A stretch of 64,000 nucleotides of DNA from Firmicutes bacterium HGW-Firmicutes-15 (GTDB taxonomy: Bacteria > Bacillota > Syntrophomonadia > Syntrophomonadales > Syntrophomonadaceae). Shown here piece after piece: positions 27,567 through 36,500 of this stretch. The notes beneath the pieces were generated by a model, which saw only the letters and a list, made by a program, of their open reading frames with translations, had not been told where the DNA came from and searched no databases. Each line of letters opens with the position of its first letter. The stretch's first letter is position 1. The position numbers and the translations under genes were made by a program. The DNA lies in the NCBI GenBank assembly GCA_002840245.1, contig PHAA01000013.1:21984-85983 (forward strand). The letters are read 5' to 3'.

Positions 27567-28721
27567 TTACATATCTTTGGCCATCATGTCCAATTCAGCC
27601 GCCATGTTAGTAACTTCCTGTACGCTTGCAGTCATCTCCTGGGTGGCGGCAGCCTGTTCTTCGCTAGCCCGCAGAGTGAGTTCACTATTCTGGGTGGTTT
27701 CCTTTATTTTATTTTTAATATTTTCTGTCAACTGGCGTATTTTTACCACAGTTCCTTTTGATTGATCGGAAAGTTTTCTTATTTCTTCAGCGACTACACC
27801 GAAACCGCGACCAGCCTCACCAGCCCTGGCTGCTTCTATAGCAGCATTGAGCCCCAGCATTTTGGTTTCATCTGCAATCTGTTGGATAAAACCTAGAACT
27901 GCATTTATGTCTTCAGATAGTTTATAAACGTCTTTTACATTCTGGTGGAGATGGTGTTCATTAGAGGCTATTTCGGTGGCTGAAGAGGCCAGTTCTTCTA
28001 GCACGGAGGCTATTTCTTCTAATCCTTTGTCCATGTTACTGGCCATATTTTTTAATTGTACTGCCTTGGCACGGGGGATTGCTACTCCGAAGGTGGCTAC
28101 TACCTTACTGGGGTCGTCTTCATCAAACTGTGGGTAGCAGGTTATGGCTACTGGAACCCCATAAATATTGGCATCCAAATCTCGTGTGATTGTCTTTTTG
28201 GTTCGAATTACCTCAGAGGCAATTTGTCTATCGGTAAGCAGGGTGCCTTTCTGAAGATCTGGCATATCGAATTTATCCGCAGCCTGCCGATAAGCTATTT
28301 TTTCTAGATCGCTCATGTACAGGAAACCACCCTCAGGAAACATATTAGCAACCATTGGTGCAAAAGTGTCGAAGGCTTTGGCAATCGTATTGAGGCGCGG
28401 GGTACCAATAACAAGCGTTCCAACTACTAAATCTTGATCGAATACTGGTATAGCAGTTAAAATTAGTCGCATTCCATAGAGAGCCCGAGGGACTTTTTCA
28501 GTAGTGGTTTTTTGTTCTCGCATAGCATTATAAGGTCCTCCGTTAACTCTAACCGGTGCTCCGACAGCAAAGGCGGGAATGTTGAAAACATCGGAAGCTA
28601 ACTTCCAGTCTATCTGTTCACGATCCGTTGTTGCAAAAATAACACCATCAGGAAAAAGATTGACAATTAGCGGAGCAATTTCTTTGAAACACGCAACAGT
28701 AGTGGTGGTTATCATGGACAA
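27567..28721 (-). CDS. Soluble methyl-accepting chemotaxis-like protein with duplicated sensor domain
   Basis: 384 residues without membrane segments. Two homologous sensor units occupy about 10-112 and 117-225; each has APxxxNxFPxG near its start and a GT/ATFGVxxPR end. The signalling part (about 230-384) is short, with the MCP hairpin tip [33 protein letters not shown]. This architecture matches small cytosolic receptors of Clostridia that respond to internal cues. AAAGGAGGG precedes the ATG. The gene stands alone, and the ligand is unknown. Confidence 0.9.
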   Translation of the reverse strand: MSMITTTTVACFKEIAPLIVNLFPDGVIFATTDREQIDWKLASDVFNIPAFAVGAPVRVNGGPYNAMREQKTTTEKVPRALYGMRLILTAIPVFDQDLVVGTLVIGTPRLNTIAKAFDTFAPMVANMFPEGGFLYMSDLEKIAYRQAADKFDMPDLQKGTLLTDRQIASEVIRTKKTITRDLDANIYGVPVAITCYPQFDEDDPSKVVATFGVAIPRAKAVQLKNMASNMDKGLEEIASVLEELASSATEIASNEHHLHQNVKDVYKLSEDINAVLGFIQQIADETKMLGLNAAIEAARAGEAGRGFGVVAEEIRKLSDQSKGTVVKIRQLTENIKNKIKETTQNSELTLRASEEQAAATQEMTASVQEVTNMAAELDMMAKDM

Positions 28722-29107
28722 GCCCTCCTTTTAAATTAGATATAAATAAACTATGGATAATTACTCCAAGGTTTTTCGCCCCAATTACATGGAATGTTAA
28801 TAGGATTATGTGCATAGAAGTATAATTTTTGTAGCTTAAAAGGATTTGACGCCCGGAACGCAAACGAAATACTTATATCAGCAATATTATACATAAAATC
28901 GCAAATTCCTTTTAATGATGTAGAAATGCATCGTGGATTTTTTCTGCATCACTTGATTAAAATATGTGATATTTAAAATGCAATCTGGCAGATATTTGAA
29001 TCAATTAGATTGAAAACATGACGGATTATTTTGCTAATCTAGGAGTGATTTATTCGGTGCTTTTGGGACACAATATTGTATAACTAATAATATTAGGAGG
29101 TTATTTT
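28722..29107. other. Divergent intergenic region of 386 bases
   Basis: Between the soluble chemoreceptor and the first L,D-transpeptidase. AT-rich. A hairpin GATGTAGAAA / TTTCTGCATC (28917-28950, 10 bp with one G-U) lies in the middle. No gene or recognised riboswitch. Confidence 0.4.
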
Positions 29108-30070
29108 GTGTTGCGCAATTTGAGGCTCTTTTTAATACTGATAGCTTTACTCTTTGTCATCATTTTTCCAGCTGGTTTAGCTAAAGCCCAGGAGGGAGTA
29201 TCATCAAAGCCGAGTTCGATCGAAAGAGTAGATCGAACCGATTTTCCTATTTTATATCTGAAAACCCCACAATTGCAGGGGGATGCTATATGGATGGTGC
29301 AGGCTCTTCTGCGAGACATTGGTTACGAAATAGAGCCTGATGGAGTATATAGTGAAGCTACCAGTGAGTTTATACGTTTGTTTCAGTTGGCTAATAATCT
29401 AGTCGTAGATGGCAGGGTCACCCAAGAAGTATGGGAAAGGCTCATTAATGATGAACCGGAGGCGCCTTGCTTAACCCAGCCGGAAGGAGAAGCTAAGATA
29501 AGCATAGAAATTGATGTGGCTAAACATAGCCTGATTGTTTTTTCTGATGGTCAGCAGATCAAAAAGTTTGTGGTAGCGGTAGGTAAGAGTTCAACCCCAT
29601 CACCTTTAGGTGAATGGAAGATAGTGCAAAAGTCGTATAATTGGGGTAACGGTTTCGGAACTCGTTGGATGAGATTGAGCGTACCATGGGGTATATATGG
29701 TATTCATGGAACCAATCAGCCAGGTTCCATTGGCTATTCTGCATCTCATGGATGTATCCGGATGAGAAATAAAGATGTGGAGGCATTATATCCACTCATT
29801 CCTATGGGAACAACCGTTAAGATGATGGAAAACGGACAGATTTTCCCCAAGTCTTTTTCGGCACCTACCTTAAAAGAAAAATCATACGGACAGAATGTAG
29901 TTTATTTACAATCTCAACTAAAGGAAAAAGGCATAATGTTTGATAATGCAGATGGTAGATATGGGAAAATGACTGTGCTGGCAGTAAAGTATTATCAATC
30001 TTGGCACGGACTGACTCCAACCGGGGTGGCTGACAAAGAAACATACCGCAGCCTGGGTATGATTAAATAA
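29108..30070 (+). CDS. Exported L,D-transpeptidase (YkuD) flanked by two peptidoglycan-binding domains
   Basis: 320 residues. The N-terminal signal peptide (about 1-27, hydrophobic core then a KAQ end) sends it to the cell surface. A PG_binding_1-type domain covers about 50-115, the YkuD catalytic domain about 128-245 with HGTNQPGSIGY and SHGCIRM (nucleophile Cys216, His214), and a second peptidoglycan-binding repeat about 255-320. The enzyme makes 3-3 peptide cross-links or anchors proteins in the wall or spore cortex. GTG start with AGGAGG upstream. It is followed 65 bases later by a close paralogue. Confidence 0.92.
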   Translation: MLRNLRLFLILIALLFVIIFPAGLAKAQEGVSSKPSSIERVDRTDFPILYLKTPQLQGDAIWMVQALLRDIGYEIEPDGVYSEATSEFIRLFQLANNLVVDGRVTQEVWERLINDEPEAPCLTQPEGEAKISIEIDVAKHSLIVFSDGQQIKKFVVAVGKSSTPSPLGEWKIVQKSYNWGNGFGTRWMRLSVPWGIYGIHGTNQPGSIGYSASHGCIRMRNKDVEALYPLIPMGTTVKMMENGQIFPKSFSAPTLKEKSYGQNVVYLQSQLKEKGIMFDNADGRYGKMTVLAVKYYQSWHGLTPTGVADKETYRSLGMIK

Positions 30071-30135
30071 CTGATATGCATCCCAGGTTTAAGCAAGCAT
30101 TAAACAGATAATATGAATTTTAAGGAGAATGTTCT

Positions 30136-31089
30136 GTGTTGCTTACTAGGAAGTTCTTATTAATATTATTAACGATGTTTACAATCATAATTTTTCCTGC
30201 AGAGGGATTGAGCAGCGAAGAAATGGCCCCGGAATCGTCTGTGCGAGTAGATCGGCACGATTTCCCGACTTTATACCTGGCTGAACCTGAGTTGCAGGGA
30301 GATGCAGTCTGGATGGTTGAGGCACGGCTGGCCGAACTAGGGTATGAAATAGAACCGAATGGAATATACAATGAGGCTGCATGTGATGCTGTAAAAATAT
30401 TTCAAATTGCCAACAACCTTAAGGCGGATGGCAAAGTAACCCGGGAAGTATGGGGAAAACTTATAAACGAAGATGCAGATGAACTATGTCTGACCCAACC
30501 AGAGGGACAGCCCAAAATAAGGATAGAAATTGATCTAGTTAAACACACCTTAACTGTATTTTCCGACAACCAACCAATTAAAAAGTTTCCGGTAGGAACC
30601 GGCCAAAGTGCAACTCCATCACCTTTGGGAGAATGGAAGATAGTACAAAAGTCAACCAAAATAGGTGGCCCTTACGGTACCCGTTGGATGAGGCTTAGTG
30701 TACCCTGGGGTACATACGGCATCCATGGAACCAATCAGCCTGGCTCAATTGGCTGGTCTTCATCCCACGGTTGTATTCGGATGCGCAATAAAGACGTAGA
30801 GGCGTTATACCCACTTATTCCGATAGGAACCCCGGTTAAAATTATGAAAAGTGGTCAAATTATCCCTGAATATTTTAAGACACGTACTCTTCAAGAAAAG
30901 TCATATGGGCAGGATGTAGTTTATCTGCAGAGTCGGCTTAAAGAAAAGGGGATAATGTTTGATAATGTTGATGGTAGATATGGAATTATGACCGAACTGG
31001 CTGTTAAGTATTATCAGAAATGGCACGGTCTTAATCCTACCGGCAAGGCTGATACTGAAACTTACCGTAGTTTGGGTTTGATAAAGTGA
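30136..31089 (+). CDS. Second exported L,D-transpeptidase (YkuD), paralogue of the preceding gene
   Basis: 317 residues with the same layout as its neighbour: signal peptide about 1-26, peptidoglycan-binding domain about 48-113, YkuD domain about 125-242 with catalytic Cys213 in SHGCIRM, and a C-terminal peptidoglycan-binding repeat. The C-terminal halves of the two are nearly identical in long blocks (MRLSVPWG, IHGTNQPGSIG, KGIMFDN-DGRYG), while signal peptides and the first domain differ more. The tandem copies arose by duplication. GTG start with AAGGAGA upstream. Confidence 0.92.
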   Translation: MLLTRKFLLILLTMFTIIIFPAEGLSSEEMAPESSVRVDRHDFPTLYLAEPELQGDAVWMVEARLAELGYEIEPNGIYNEAACDAVKIFQIANNLKADGKVTREVWGKLINEDADELCLTQPEGQPKIRIEIDLVKHTLTVFSDNQPIKKFPVGTGQSATPSPLGEWKIVQKSTKIGGPYGTRWMRLSVPWGTYGIHGTNQPGSIGWSSSHGCIRMRNKDVEALYPLIPIGTPVKIMKSGQIIPEYFKTRTLQEKSYGQDVVYLQSRLKEKGIMFDNVDGRYGIMTELAVKYYQKWHGLNPTGKADTETYRSLGLIK

Positions 31090-31182
31090 AAGAAGTCACA
31101 ATAATTTACCCATAAGAAGCTAAAATGTATTAAAATATGCAGTAATTATATTTATGTTGTGATGGGGAAGGGTGGTAACAAA

Positions 31183-32124
31183 ATGAATATTCTGGTTTTT
31201 GGGTTAGGGGCTTTGGGTACGGTTTACTCCTGTCTCTTAAAGGAGCAGGGTCATCAGGTTAGCGGCTTGGATAGGGAAGCGGTGCTGGACGCGATCCAGG
31301 AAAAGGGAGTACGGGTAAATGGGATATGGGGGGAGCACTCCGAAAGTTTGGATGAACTATTATCTGAGGTAGGTGAGCTGGCCGGTAAAGATTATGACCT
31401 GCTTATCCTTACAGTGAAATCCTACGAGACTGAAGAGGTAGCCCGGCAAATCGCTCGAGTTATTTCTCCCAATACATATGTTTTGTTGGCTCAAAATGGG
31501 TATGGTAACTTTGAAGCAGCGGCTAAGTATATTTCCGAAGCCCGATTGATTTTAGGCCGGGTGATATTTGGTGCTGAAACTACCGAACTGGGTATGTCAA
31601 AAGTTACAGTCATTGCGGATGATGTGGTACTAGGCTCGCCTGCGAATTTGGTGGATGCGGAGCTCCTTGAGACTTATGCAGGGATTTTCAATGAGGCGGG
31701 GATACCTACGCGCACTTCCACTGAGGTAATGAAATATGTTTGGGGAAAAATCATATATAATTCTGCACTGAATCCGCTGGGTGCCATCCTAGAAGTGCCT
31801 TATGGTAAACTGGCTGCAAATGAAAATACCCGGGCACTGATGGACAGCATTATCCAGGAGATTTTCGCAGTATTGTCAGCTCATGGTCAGGAAACACTCT
31901 GGCGTGATTGCAGAGCTTATCGACAGACTTTTTACGGGCAGATGGTTCCAACCACCGCCCAGCACCATTCTTCCATGCTACAAGATATACAGAGAGGGCG
32001 GAAAACGGAGATCGATGCATTAAATGGGGCGGTGGTAAAGCTGGGTAAACGTTACGGTGTGAGTACACCAGTCAACGAGGTAATCATTTCTCTCCTGCGG
32101 TCTAAAGAGGAGATGCGTGATTAA
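31183..32124 (+). CDS. 2-dehydropantoate 2-reductase family protein (PanE/ApbA)
   Basis: About 313 residues from the ATG at 31183, which has AAGGGTGG upstream and begins directly with the dinucleotide fold MNILVFGLGALGTVYS. Family features are GLGALG at 7-12, the conserved Lys near KSYET, and the C-terminal helical domain with KIIYNSALNPLGAI and SSMLQDIQRGRKTEIDALNG (typical of the active site). Ketopantoate reduction for CoA synthesis is the classical role, but paralogues reduce other 2-oxoacids and no panB/panC adjoins. Its end overlaps the GntR gene by 23 bases on the other strand. Confidence 0.88.
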   Translation: MNILVFGLGALGTVYSCLLKEQGHQVSGLDREAVLDAIQEKGVRVNGIWGEHSESLDELLSEVGELAGKDYDLLILTVKSYETEEVARQIARVISPNTYVLLAQNGYGNFEAAAKYISEARLILGRVIFGAETTELGMSKVTVIADDVVLGSPANLVDAELLETYAGIFNEAGIPTRTSTEVMKYVWGKIIYNSALNPLGAILEVPYGKLAANENTRALMDSIIQEIFAVLSAHGQETLWRDCRAYRQTFYGQMVPTTAQHHSSMLQDIQRGRKTEIDALNGAVVKLGKRYGVSTPVNEVIISLLRSKEEMRD

Positions 32125-32809
32125 TTCCGGATTCAATATTGTTAATATGTTCTAGCATCTTAGCCCAAGCTTCCTCGGGTTTTCGTTCTTGAATAGCCTT
32201 GTTAATGGCCTCATGTTCGCTTATAACGCGAGGACCCAGACTGGGGTTGGCATATAAATTCTCCCGAGCTTGCCGAAAAGTATTATGCATGAGATCGGAC
32301 ACCGTGTTCATTATACGTAAAAGCACGGTGTTTTTAGTGGCTTCAGCAATGGCAAAATGGAAGCGCAGGTCAGCATCCACGGCTTCAGAGATAGAGTTAG
32401 CAGTCTTCATAACGAAGAGGCTTGCTTCTATTTTCTGCAGGTCTTCTTGTGTGGCCCGCACAGCTGCCAGGGCAGCACATTCTGTCTCCAGAATCCTTCT
32501 TACCTCCATCATCTGGGCTTCTGGGTTTCGTTCAAAAGCCAGAAGCAGGGCCAGAGGTTCGAAGGTCTCAGAATCACTGGTACGCCGCACGAATGTACCT
32601 TCGCCGGGTCTTATATCAAGAATTCCCATGGTTTCCAAGGCAGTAAGCGCTTCACGCACAGATGCCCGGCTAACCCCCAGGGATTCAGCCATATCACGTT
32701 CAGCAGGCAGTTTGTTGCCAGGCTGAAGGTCACCCCTGCTAATCATACCTTTTAATTGTTCTACGATCTCTTCATATATTCTCTTGGTCTTGATTGGATG
32801 GAAAGACAA
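32102..32809 (-). CDS. GntR family transcriptional regulator, FadR/FCD type
   Basis: 235 residues: winged helix-turn-helix at about 8-75 (LPAERDMAESLGVSRASVREALTALETMGILDIRPGEGTFV) and an FCD ligand-binding domain at about 90-230 with acidic and histidine residues that usually hold a metal and an organic acid (RRILETE, DLRFHFAIAEA, SEHEAI). Such proteins (PdhR, LldR) bind TGGT-N3-ACCA sites and respond to small carboxylates. A perfect site of this kind lies at the head of the 2-oxoacid oxidoreductase operon at 36501, so it is the likely target. TTG start; the ribosome site AGGTAGGA is fair. Confidence 0.92.
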   Translation of the reverse strand: MSFHPIKTKRIYEEIVEQLKGMISRGDLQPGNKLPAERDMAESLGVSRASVREALTALETMGILDIRPGEGTFVRRTSDSETFEPLALLLAFERNPEAQMMEVRRILETECAALAAVRATQEDLQKIEASLFVMKTANSISEAVDADLRFHFAIAEATKNTVLLRIMNTVSDLMHNTFRQARENLYANPSLGPRVISEHEAINKAIQERKPEEAWAKMLEHINNIESGINHASPL

Positions 32810-33336
32810 TGAGATTCCTACCTTCCTGCTATAGTATTTACATCAATCCAATTTTTAGTAACTATATATATTATATATAATTTATAGTTAAATAAGAAAG
32901 AAAATTACCTTTGATTATCTTATATTGGAAGCTTTGAGGCTATATGTCTACTGTTTTCCCGGCTTACGTTCGTCGCATATTCCATACATATTTTTATGCA
33001 TGCGCACTTTCAGTGTGCCTAAAGGCGCTGTTGGTATTATGCCCTTATAAGGCCTGTGCATTACCACCGGTAGTAACCGGTGGTAATGACTATGAAGGCT
33101 AGTGAAAAATGTAACGATTGCCGGTGTACCGCTGAACAGACAGATGGAAAGCAGATACTAAGGGTTTGTCACGTAATAACTGTATCCAGCATGCCGACAG
33201 ATTTTCCGACCTGCTTCGTTGTCGTCTGCTTAGATACGGTCGAGTATCTGCGCCTCCTTCCGCCTTGCATGACGAAAAATCTGCACCGGCATCAGAGGAC
33301 ACATTTATTATGTGACAAGCCCTAACATAGTGAAAA
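32810..33336. other. Intergenic region of 527 bases rich in palindromes
   Basis: No gene. It begins with a very AT-rich promoter region for the GntR gene. Then come CCTTATAAGG (about 33043), a 13-bp-arm inverted repeat CATTACCACCGGT / ACCGGTGGTAATG (33059-33088, 4-base loop) and the long palindromic element at 33161-33323 listed separately. Base composition shifts to GC-richer from about 32950 toward the oxidoreductase operon. Confidence 0.5.
33161..33323. repeat. Long imperfect palindromic element A (163 bases, 19-base terminal inverted repeats)
   Basis: The ends AGGGTTTGTCACGTAATAA and TTATTATGTGACAAGCCCT pair at 17 of 19 positions, and both exceptions are G-U compatible. Internal arms also pair (ATGCCGACAGATTTTCCG with CGAAAAATCTGCACCGGCAT), and the centre AGATAC / GTATCT closes the fold, so nearly the whole element can form one hairpin. 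It resembles a MITE or a structured RNA. A similar element is at 37902. Confidence 0.6.
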
Positions 33337-34275
33337 CTAAATCGTAATCTTCGCCCGTTCTCGCATAAAAGCGATCTCCCGATCGATGTCGCCTTGAATT
33401 TCAGCGATGCGGCTCTCTGCGTCAGGGCCTTTAAGCAGGCGGTTGAAGCGACCCTGCTTCATTACGTATTCATCCACCGGGTCAGCGCCCTTTTTGCCGC
33501 TGATGATAAGCGAGCTGGGGTTATTAAAGCTTATTTTGCCATTTTCCGCTTCCCACAACAGCCAGGCACCGCTCTTTACAGCCATACGGCTCAACTGCAC
33601 GGTTTCAGGCATGTCGAACTGCCAGCCTAAATAGCAGGGGGCTAGAATTTCGATGTATTTCATGCCAGGGATGTTTTTGGCTTTTACCACCTTGTCGTAC
33701 AGGTCACCGGGGTAAGCCACGGTAGCGGTAGCCACGTAGGGAATATTGTGCTCCAGCATCAGCAGGGCCATGTTTTTCTTGGGCTGGCGCTTGCCGGTGG
33801 GCGTGGTGGTGGTGAATGTGCCGCGCGGGGTGGCACCGCTGCGTTGAACTCCGGTGTTGCTGTAGGCTTCGTTGTTATAGCAAAAGTGAATCATATTATC
33901 GTTGCGCTCTGCTGCGGCTGAAAGCGCCTGGAAGCCGATGTCATAGGTGCCGCCGTCGCCCACCCAACTGAATACGGTGGGCAGTTCGCCTTGCAGGCGG
34001 CCTTTTTCCTTCAATATTTCAACCGCATGGGTAATACCGGAGGCCGAGGAACCAGCGGTGGCAAAGCAAATATTAATGCCGGGCCAGTTGTAGCCCAGCT
34101 TGGGGGTCATGCCCATGCTGGCTACCGAGCAGGAGGGGGTCAGCAGCATGATGGCGTTTGATCCCAAAGCCTTACCCACGATGCGCAGCGCCATTGTGGC
34201 AGGGCAGCCGCCGCAGGCCCCGTTGCCGCTTAAAACCTGCTCAATATCCGGTAATTTTTTAATACTGGTAGTCAT
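33337..34275 (-). CDS. porB: 2-oxoacid:ferredoxin oxidoreductase beta subunit (PorB type, TPP-binding)
   Basis: 312 residues. The beta subunit binds thiamine pyrophosphate and part of the Fe-S relay. The sequence shows ACGGCPATMALR near residues 21-32 (cluster cysteines), the TPP motif GDGGTYDIGFQALSAA with the following NNEAYSNTGVQRSGATPRG, and a further Cys in APCYLGW. It fits pyruvate or branched-chain 2-oxoacid enzymes, and substrate choice is not evident. Last gene of the gamma-delta-alpha-beta operon, 136 bases after alpha. GAAAGGAATGG precedes the ATG. Codon use is GC-richer than in neighbouring genes. Confidence 0.93.
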   Translation of the reverse strand: MTTSIKKLPDIEQVLSGNGACGGCPATMALRIVGKALGSNAIMLLTPSCSVASMGMTPKLGYNWPGINICFATAGSSASGITHAVEILKEKGRLQGELPTVFSWVGDGGTYDIGFQALSAAAERNDNMIHFCYNNEAYSNTGVQRSGATPRGTFTTTTPTGKRQPKKNMALLMLEHNIPYVATATVAYPGDLYDKVVKAKNIPGMKYIEILAPCYLGWQFDMPETVQLSRMAVKSGAWLLWEAENGKISFNNPSSLIISGKKGADPVDEYVMKQGRFNRLLKGPDAESRIAEIQGDIDREIAFMRERAKITI

Positions 34276-34411
34276 ATCTCATCCATTCCTTTCATGGTCT
34301 ATGTTTTTTGCACTATCACAAGGTATAACATTTTGTAAGGTTGCAACCTACGGGCACTACTGATGTTCGCTTCGCTCACTATTAAGGTAGCGGCGGCAAG
34401 CCGGGTTTTCT

Positions 34412-35542
34412 TTATTCATCCATCATGGCGCGAATCTCAGCGGCCATGAAGCGGCGGGTCAGATCGATGCCACCAATGCCCATTACCCGGTTTTTAACCG
34501 TGATGTCGTTGCGTCGGCCAAAGAGCACGCTTTTAAGCTCGGAAGCCAAAATGCCGCCAGGGTGGCCGTAGTTATAGTTGCGATCCAGTACCATCACCTG
34601 GGCATTTTGCGGCAGTGCGCTGATGATATCCTCGGCAGGGAAGGGCAGATACAGGCGCGGTCTGAGCAGGCCGGCTTTGATGCCCTGCTCGCGAAGGATA
34701 TCGATGGAAAGCTTTAATTCTGCTGCCATACTGTTGACCGCAAATGCAACCACTTCGGCGTCTTCCAGCCGATAAGTGTCGATGGTGTCGCCATCCCACA
34801 TGCCGGTGATATCCTTATATTCCTGCGCCGCCTGTTTTACCAGCGGGATGGACGCGATAATATCGTCGGACAGCATCTGGCGGAATTGTGCGTATTCAGC
34901 CGCCATGGTCACATTACTGAAGGAAGAGGGATTAGCCGGGTCTAGCCGCCATTCCGGTTCATGCGGGGGCAGGAAACGGTCGATATCCTCCTGTGGTGGC
35001 AAGGTGAGGGGCATCAGACAATGGGAGATGGCAAAGCCATCGAAGTTGACCATCACAGGGATATTGGTCTGTTCGGCCACGCGGAAGGCCTGCAAAATGG
35101 TGTTGAACACCTCCTGATTGGAGGAGCAGTGATATTGGATCCAGCCGGTATCGCGCTGAGCAAATGAGTCCTGATGATCGGCCCACAGGGTCCAGGGGGC
35201 AAAAATACCGCGGTTGACGTTGACCATTACGACTGGCAAACGTCCACCAGAAGCCATATGTAAAACTTCGTGCATATACAGCAATCCGTTGGCCGAGGTG
35301 GCGGTAAAAACGCGGGCGCCGGCAGCGGATGCGGCCACGGCAGCGGCCATGGCGCTATGTTCGCCTTCCACCGGAATGAAGCGGGCGTTCATCTCGCCAT
35401 TTTCAACCATGGCGGCCATCGCTTCCATAATACTGGTCTGGGGGGTGATGGGGTAGCCGGGCACGACGTCCACCCGGGCGCTTTTTACGGCCAGCGCGGC
35501 GGCATTGGCACCGGTAGCCATTATAACTTGCGCTGCTTTCAT
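34412..35542 (-). CDS. porA: 2-oxoacid:ferredoxin oxidoreductase alpha subunit (PorA type)
   Basis: 376 residues, a pyrimidine-binding domain followed by a transketolase-C-like domain. Typical blocks are VPGYPITPQTSIMEAMA near residue 26, FIPVEGEHSAMAAAVAASAAGARVFTATSANGLLYMHE near 48-85, and PVVMVNVNRGIFAPW. The enzyme oxidatively decarboxylates a 2-oxoacid with CoA and ferredoxin. The start is ATG 35542, with GGAGGAG 7 bases upstream. The frame is open further up, but that overlaps the delta subunit and is not coding. Four bases separate it from the ferredoxin subunit gene. Confidence 0.93.
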   Translation of the reverse strand: MKAAQVIMATGANAAALAVKSARVDVVPGYPITPQTSIMEAMAAMVENGEMNARFIPVEGEHSAMAAAVAASAAGARVFTATSANGLLYMHEVLHMASGGRLPVVMVNVNRGIFAPWTLWADHQDSFAQRDTGWIQYHCSSNQEVFNTILQAFRVAEQTNIPVMVNFDGFAISHCLMPLTLPPQEDIDRFLPPHEPEWRLDPANPSSFSNVTMAAEYAQFRQMLSDDIIASIPLVKQAAQEYKDITGMWDGDTIDTYRLEDAEVVAFAVNSMAAELKLSIDILREQGIKAGLLRPRLYLPFPAEDIISALPQNAQVMVLDRNYNYGHPGGILASELKSVLFGRRNDITVKNRVMGIGGIDLTRRFMAAEIRAMMDE

Positions 35543-35546
35543 ACTG

Positions 35547-35804
35547 CTACTCCTCCTTTTCCATGCTAATTGCGCCGGTGGGGCATTCTGTGGCGCACAC
35601 GCCGCAGCCCTTGCAGTAGCGGTAATCAATCGTAATTTCCTTGCGGTCAATGACCGCTTCCGGACAATATACCCAGCAAAACTGGCATTTGGTGCATATC
35701 TCAATGTCAACGACCGGACGGTGCGCTCGCCAGGAACCGGTGTCACCGCCGGCTCCCTTCATCGGCCAGGAAATAGGCCGGTAAGCTTTCGTAACTGATT
35801 TCAT
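35547..35804 (-). CDS. porD: 2-oxoacid oxidoreductase delta subunit, 2x[4Fe-4S] ferredoxin
   Basis: 85 residues with two 4Fe-4S motifs: CTKCQFCWVYCPEA and CKGCGVCATECPTG. The N-terminal extension with GSWRAHRPVVD is the one seen in PorD/VorD subunits. It carries electrons from the TPP subunit to external ferredoxin. GAAAGGAATGG precedes the ATG, the same leader as in front of the beta gene. Second gene of the operon. Confidence 0.94.
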   Translation of the reverse strand: MKSVTKAYRPISWPMKGAGGDTGSWRAHRPVVDIEICTKCQFCWVYCPEAVIDRKEITIDYRYCKGCGVCATECPTGAISMEKEE

Positions 35805-35917
35805 TTATTTCCATTCCTTTCGCTAATCCAAATATAACGAGGTGATAAGATATCCCCCGCCTCGTTGCAGCGGTGTATTGAAACTGCTTCGCAGTTTCTT
35901 CCGATGCTTAAAAGCGC
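35805..35917. other. Structured spacer inside the oxidoreductase operon
   Basis: 113 bases between the gamma and delta genes. AACGAGG pairs with CCTCGTT and GAAACTGC with GCAGTTTC (TTC loop). The alpha-beta spacer (34276-34411) has a similar look, with GGTTGCAACC and a TTCGCTTCG stretch. Such long hairpin-bearing gaps are unusual inside one operon. Confidence 0.4.
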
Positions 35918-36460
35918 CTATAAGCTAATCTGTGTTACAGTGTTATAAGCCTTGCCCGCGGCACCCAGATTGCGCTCGCCGTTATTGCCCGGCCATTTAT
36001 TCAGGATGGTTTGTTCCATAATATTTTGCGGGATGTTTAGCACTCGGCACACCGCGCCAAACAGTGGAATATTGATATTGGGTCCATCGGCGGAAAATAA
36101 TCCGGCTTCGCGGGCCATGGCGTCGGCGTCCACATGCCAGGTAGGGTGCTTATCCACGGCTACGGCTTCGGGAGCATTGATGATCACGGTGCCGATCGCA
36201 GTAATGCCTTCACTGACCGCCGCTCCGATGAGCTTTTCGCTCATCACTACCACATAATCGGGCAGCTCGCATTGACTGTGCGCGTGGATAGTGGTGGGGG
36301 ACATGCGCACTGCGGCCCGCACCGGCGCTCCGCGGCGTTCCACCCCGAAGAAAGGCAAGGCCTGTCCCTGCTCACCATTTTCCAGCGCAGCCTGCGCTAA
36401 CAAGTGAGCCAGGGTAACGGAGCCTTGCCCGCCAAACCCGTTGATTCGTAGTTCTAACAT
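35918..36460 (-). CDS. porG: 2-oxoacid:ferredoxin oxidoreductase gamma subunit (PorG type)
   Basis: 180 residues of the POR gamma domain, the part that helps bind CoA and assemble the enzyme. The N-terminal ELRINGFGGQGSVTLAHLLAQAA and the FFGVERRGAPVRAAVRMS segment are standard. First gene of the operon. CGGAGG lies 6 bases before the ATG and a GntR-type operator is centred 48 bases upstream. Separate gamma, delta, alpha and beta genes are the ancestral four-subunit form, unlike the single-chain pyruvate:ferredoxin oxidoreductase of most Clostridia. Confidence 0.93.
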   Translation of the reverse strand: MLELRINGFGGQGSVTLAHLLAQAALENGEQGQALPFFGVERRGAPVRAAVRMSPTTIHAHSQCELPDYVVVMSEKLIGAAVSEGITAIGTVIINAPEAVAVDKHPTWHVDADAMAREAGLFSADGPNINIPLFGAVCRVLNIPQNIMEQTILNKWPGNNGERNLGAAGKAYNTVTQISL

Positions 36461-36500
36461 ATTGTTCCTCCGTCCTTATTTCTTGACTGACCAGTGTCCT

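Noticed and set aside
28986..29001. Sigma54-like TGGCAGATATTTGAAT upstream of the first L,D-transpeptidase
   Set aside because: The -24 half is good, but the invariant GC of the -12 element reads GA, so it should not function.
33059..33088. Second GntR operator at the 13-bp-arm inverted repeat near the regulator gene
   Set aside because: The half-sites GGT/ACC are 4 bases apart rather than the 3 expected, and the arms are much longer than an operator; a hairpin is more likely.
35543..35746. N-terminal 68-residue extension of the oxidoreductase alpha subunit
   Set aside because: The open frame overlaps the ferredoxin subunit gene in another frame; the ribosome site and family start agree with the ATG at 35542.
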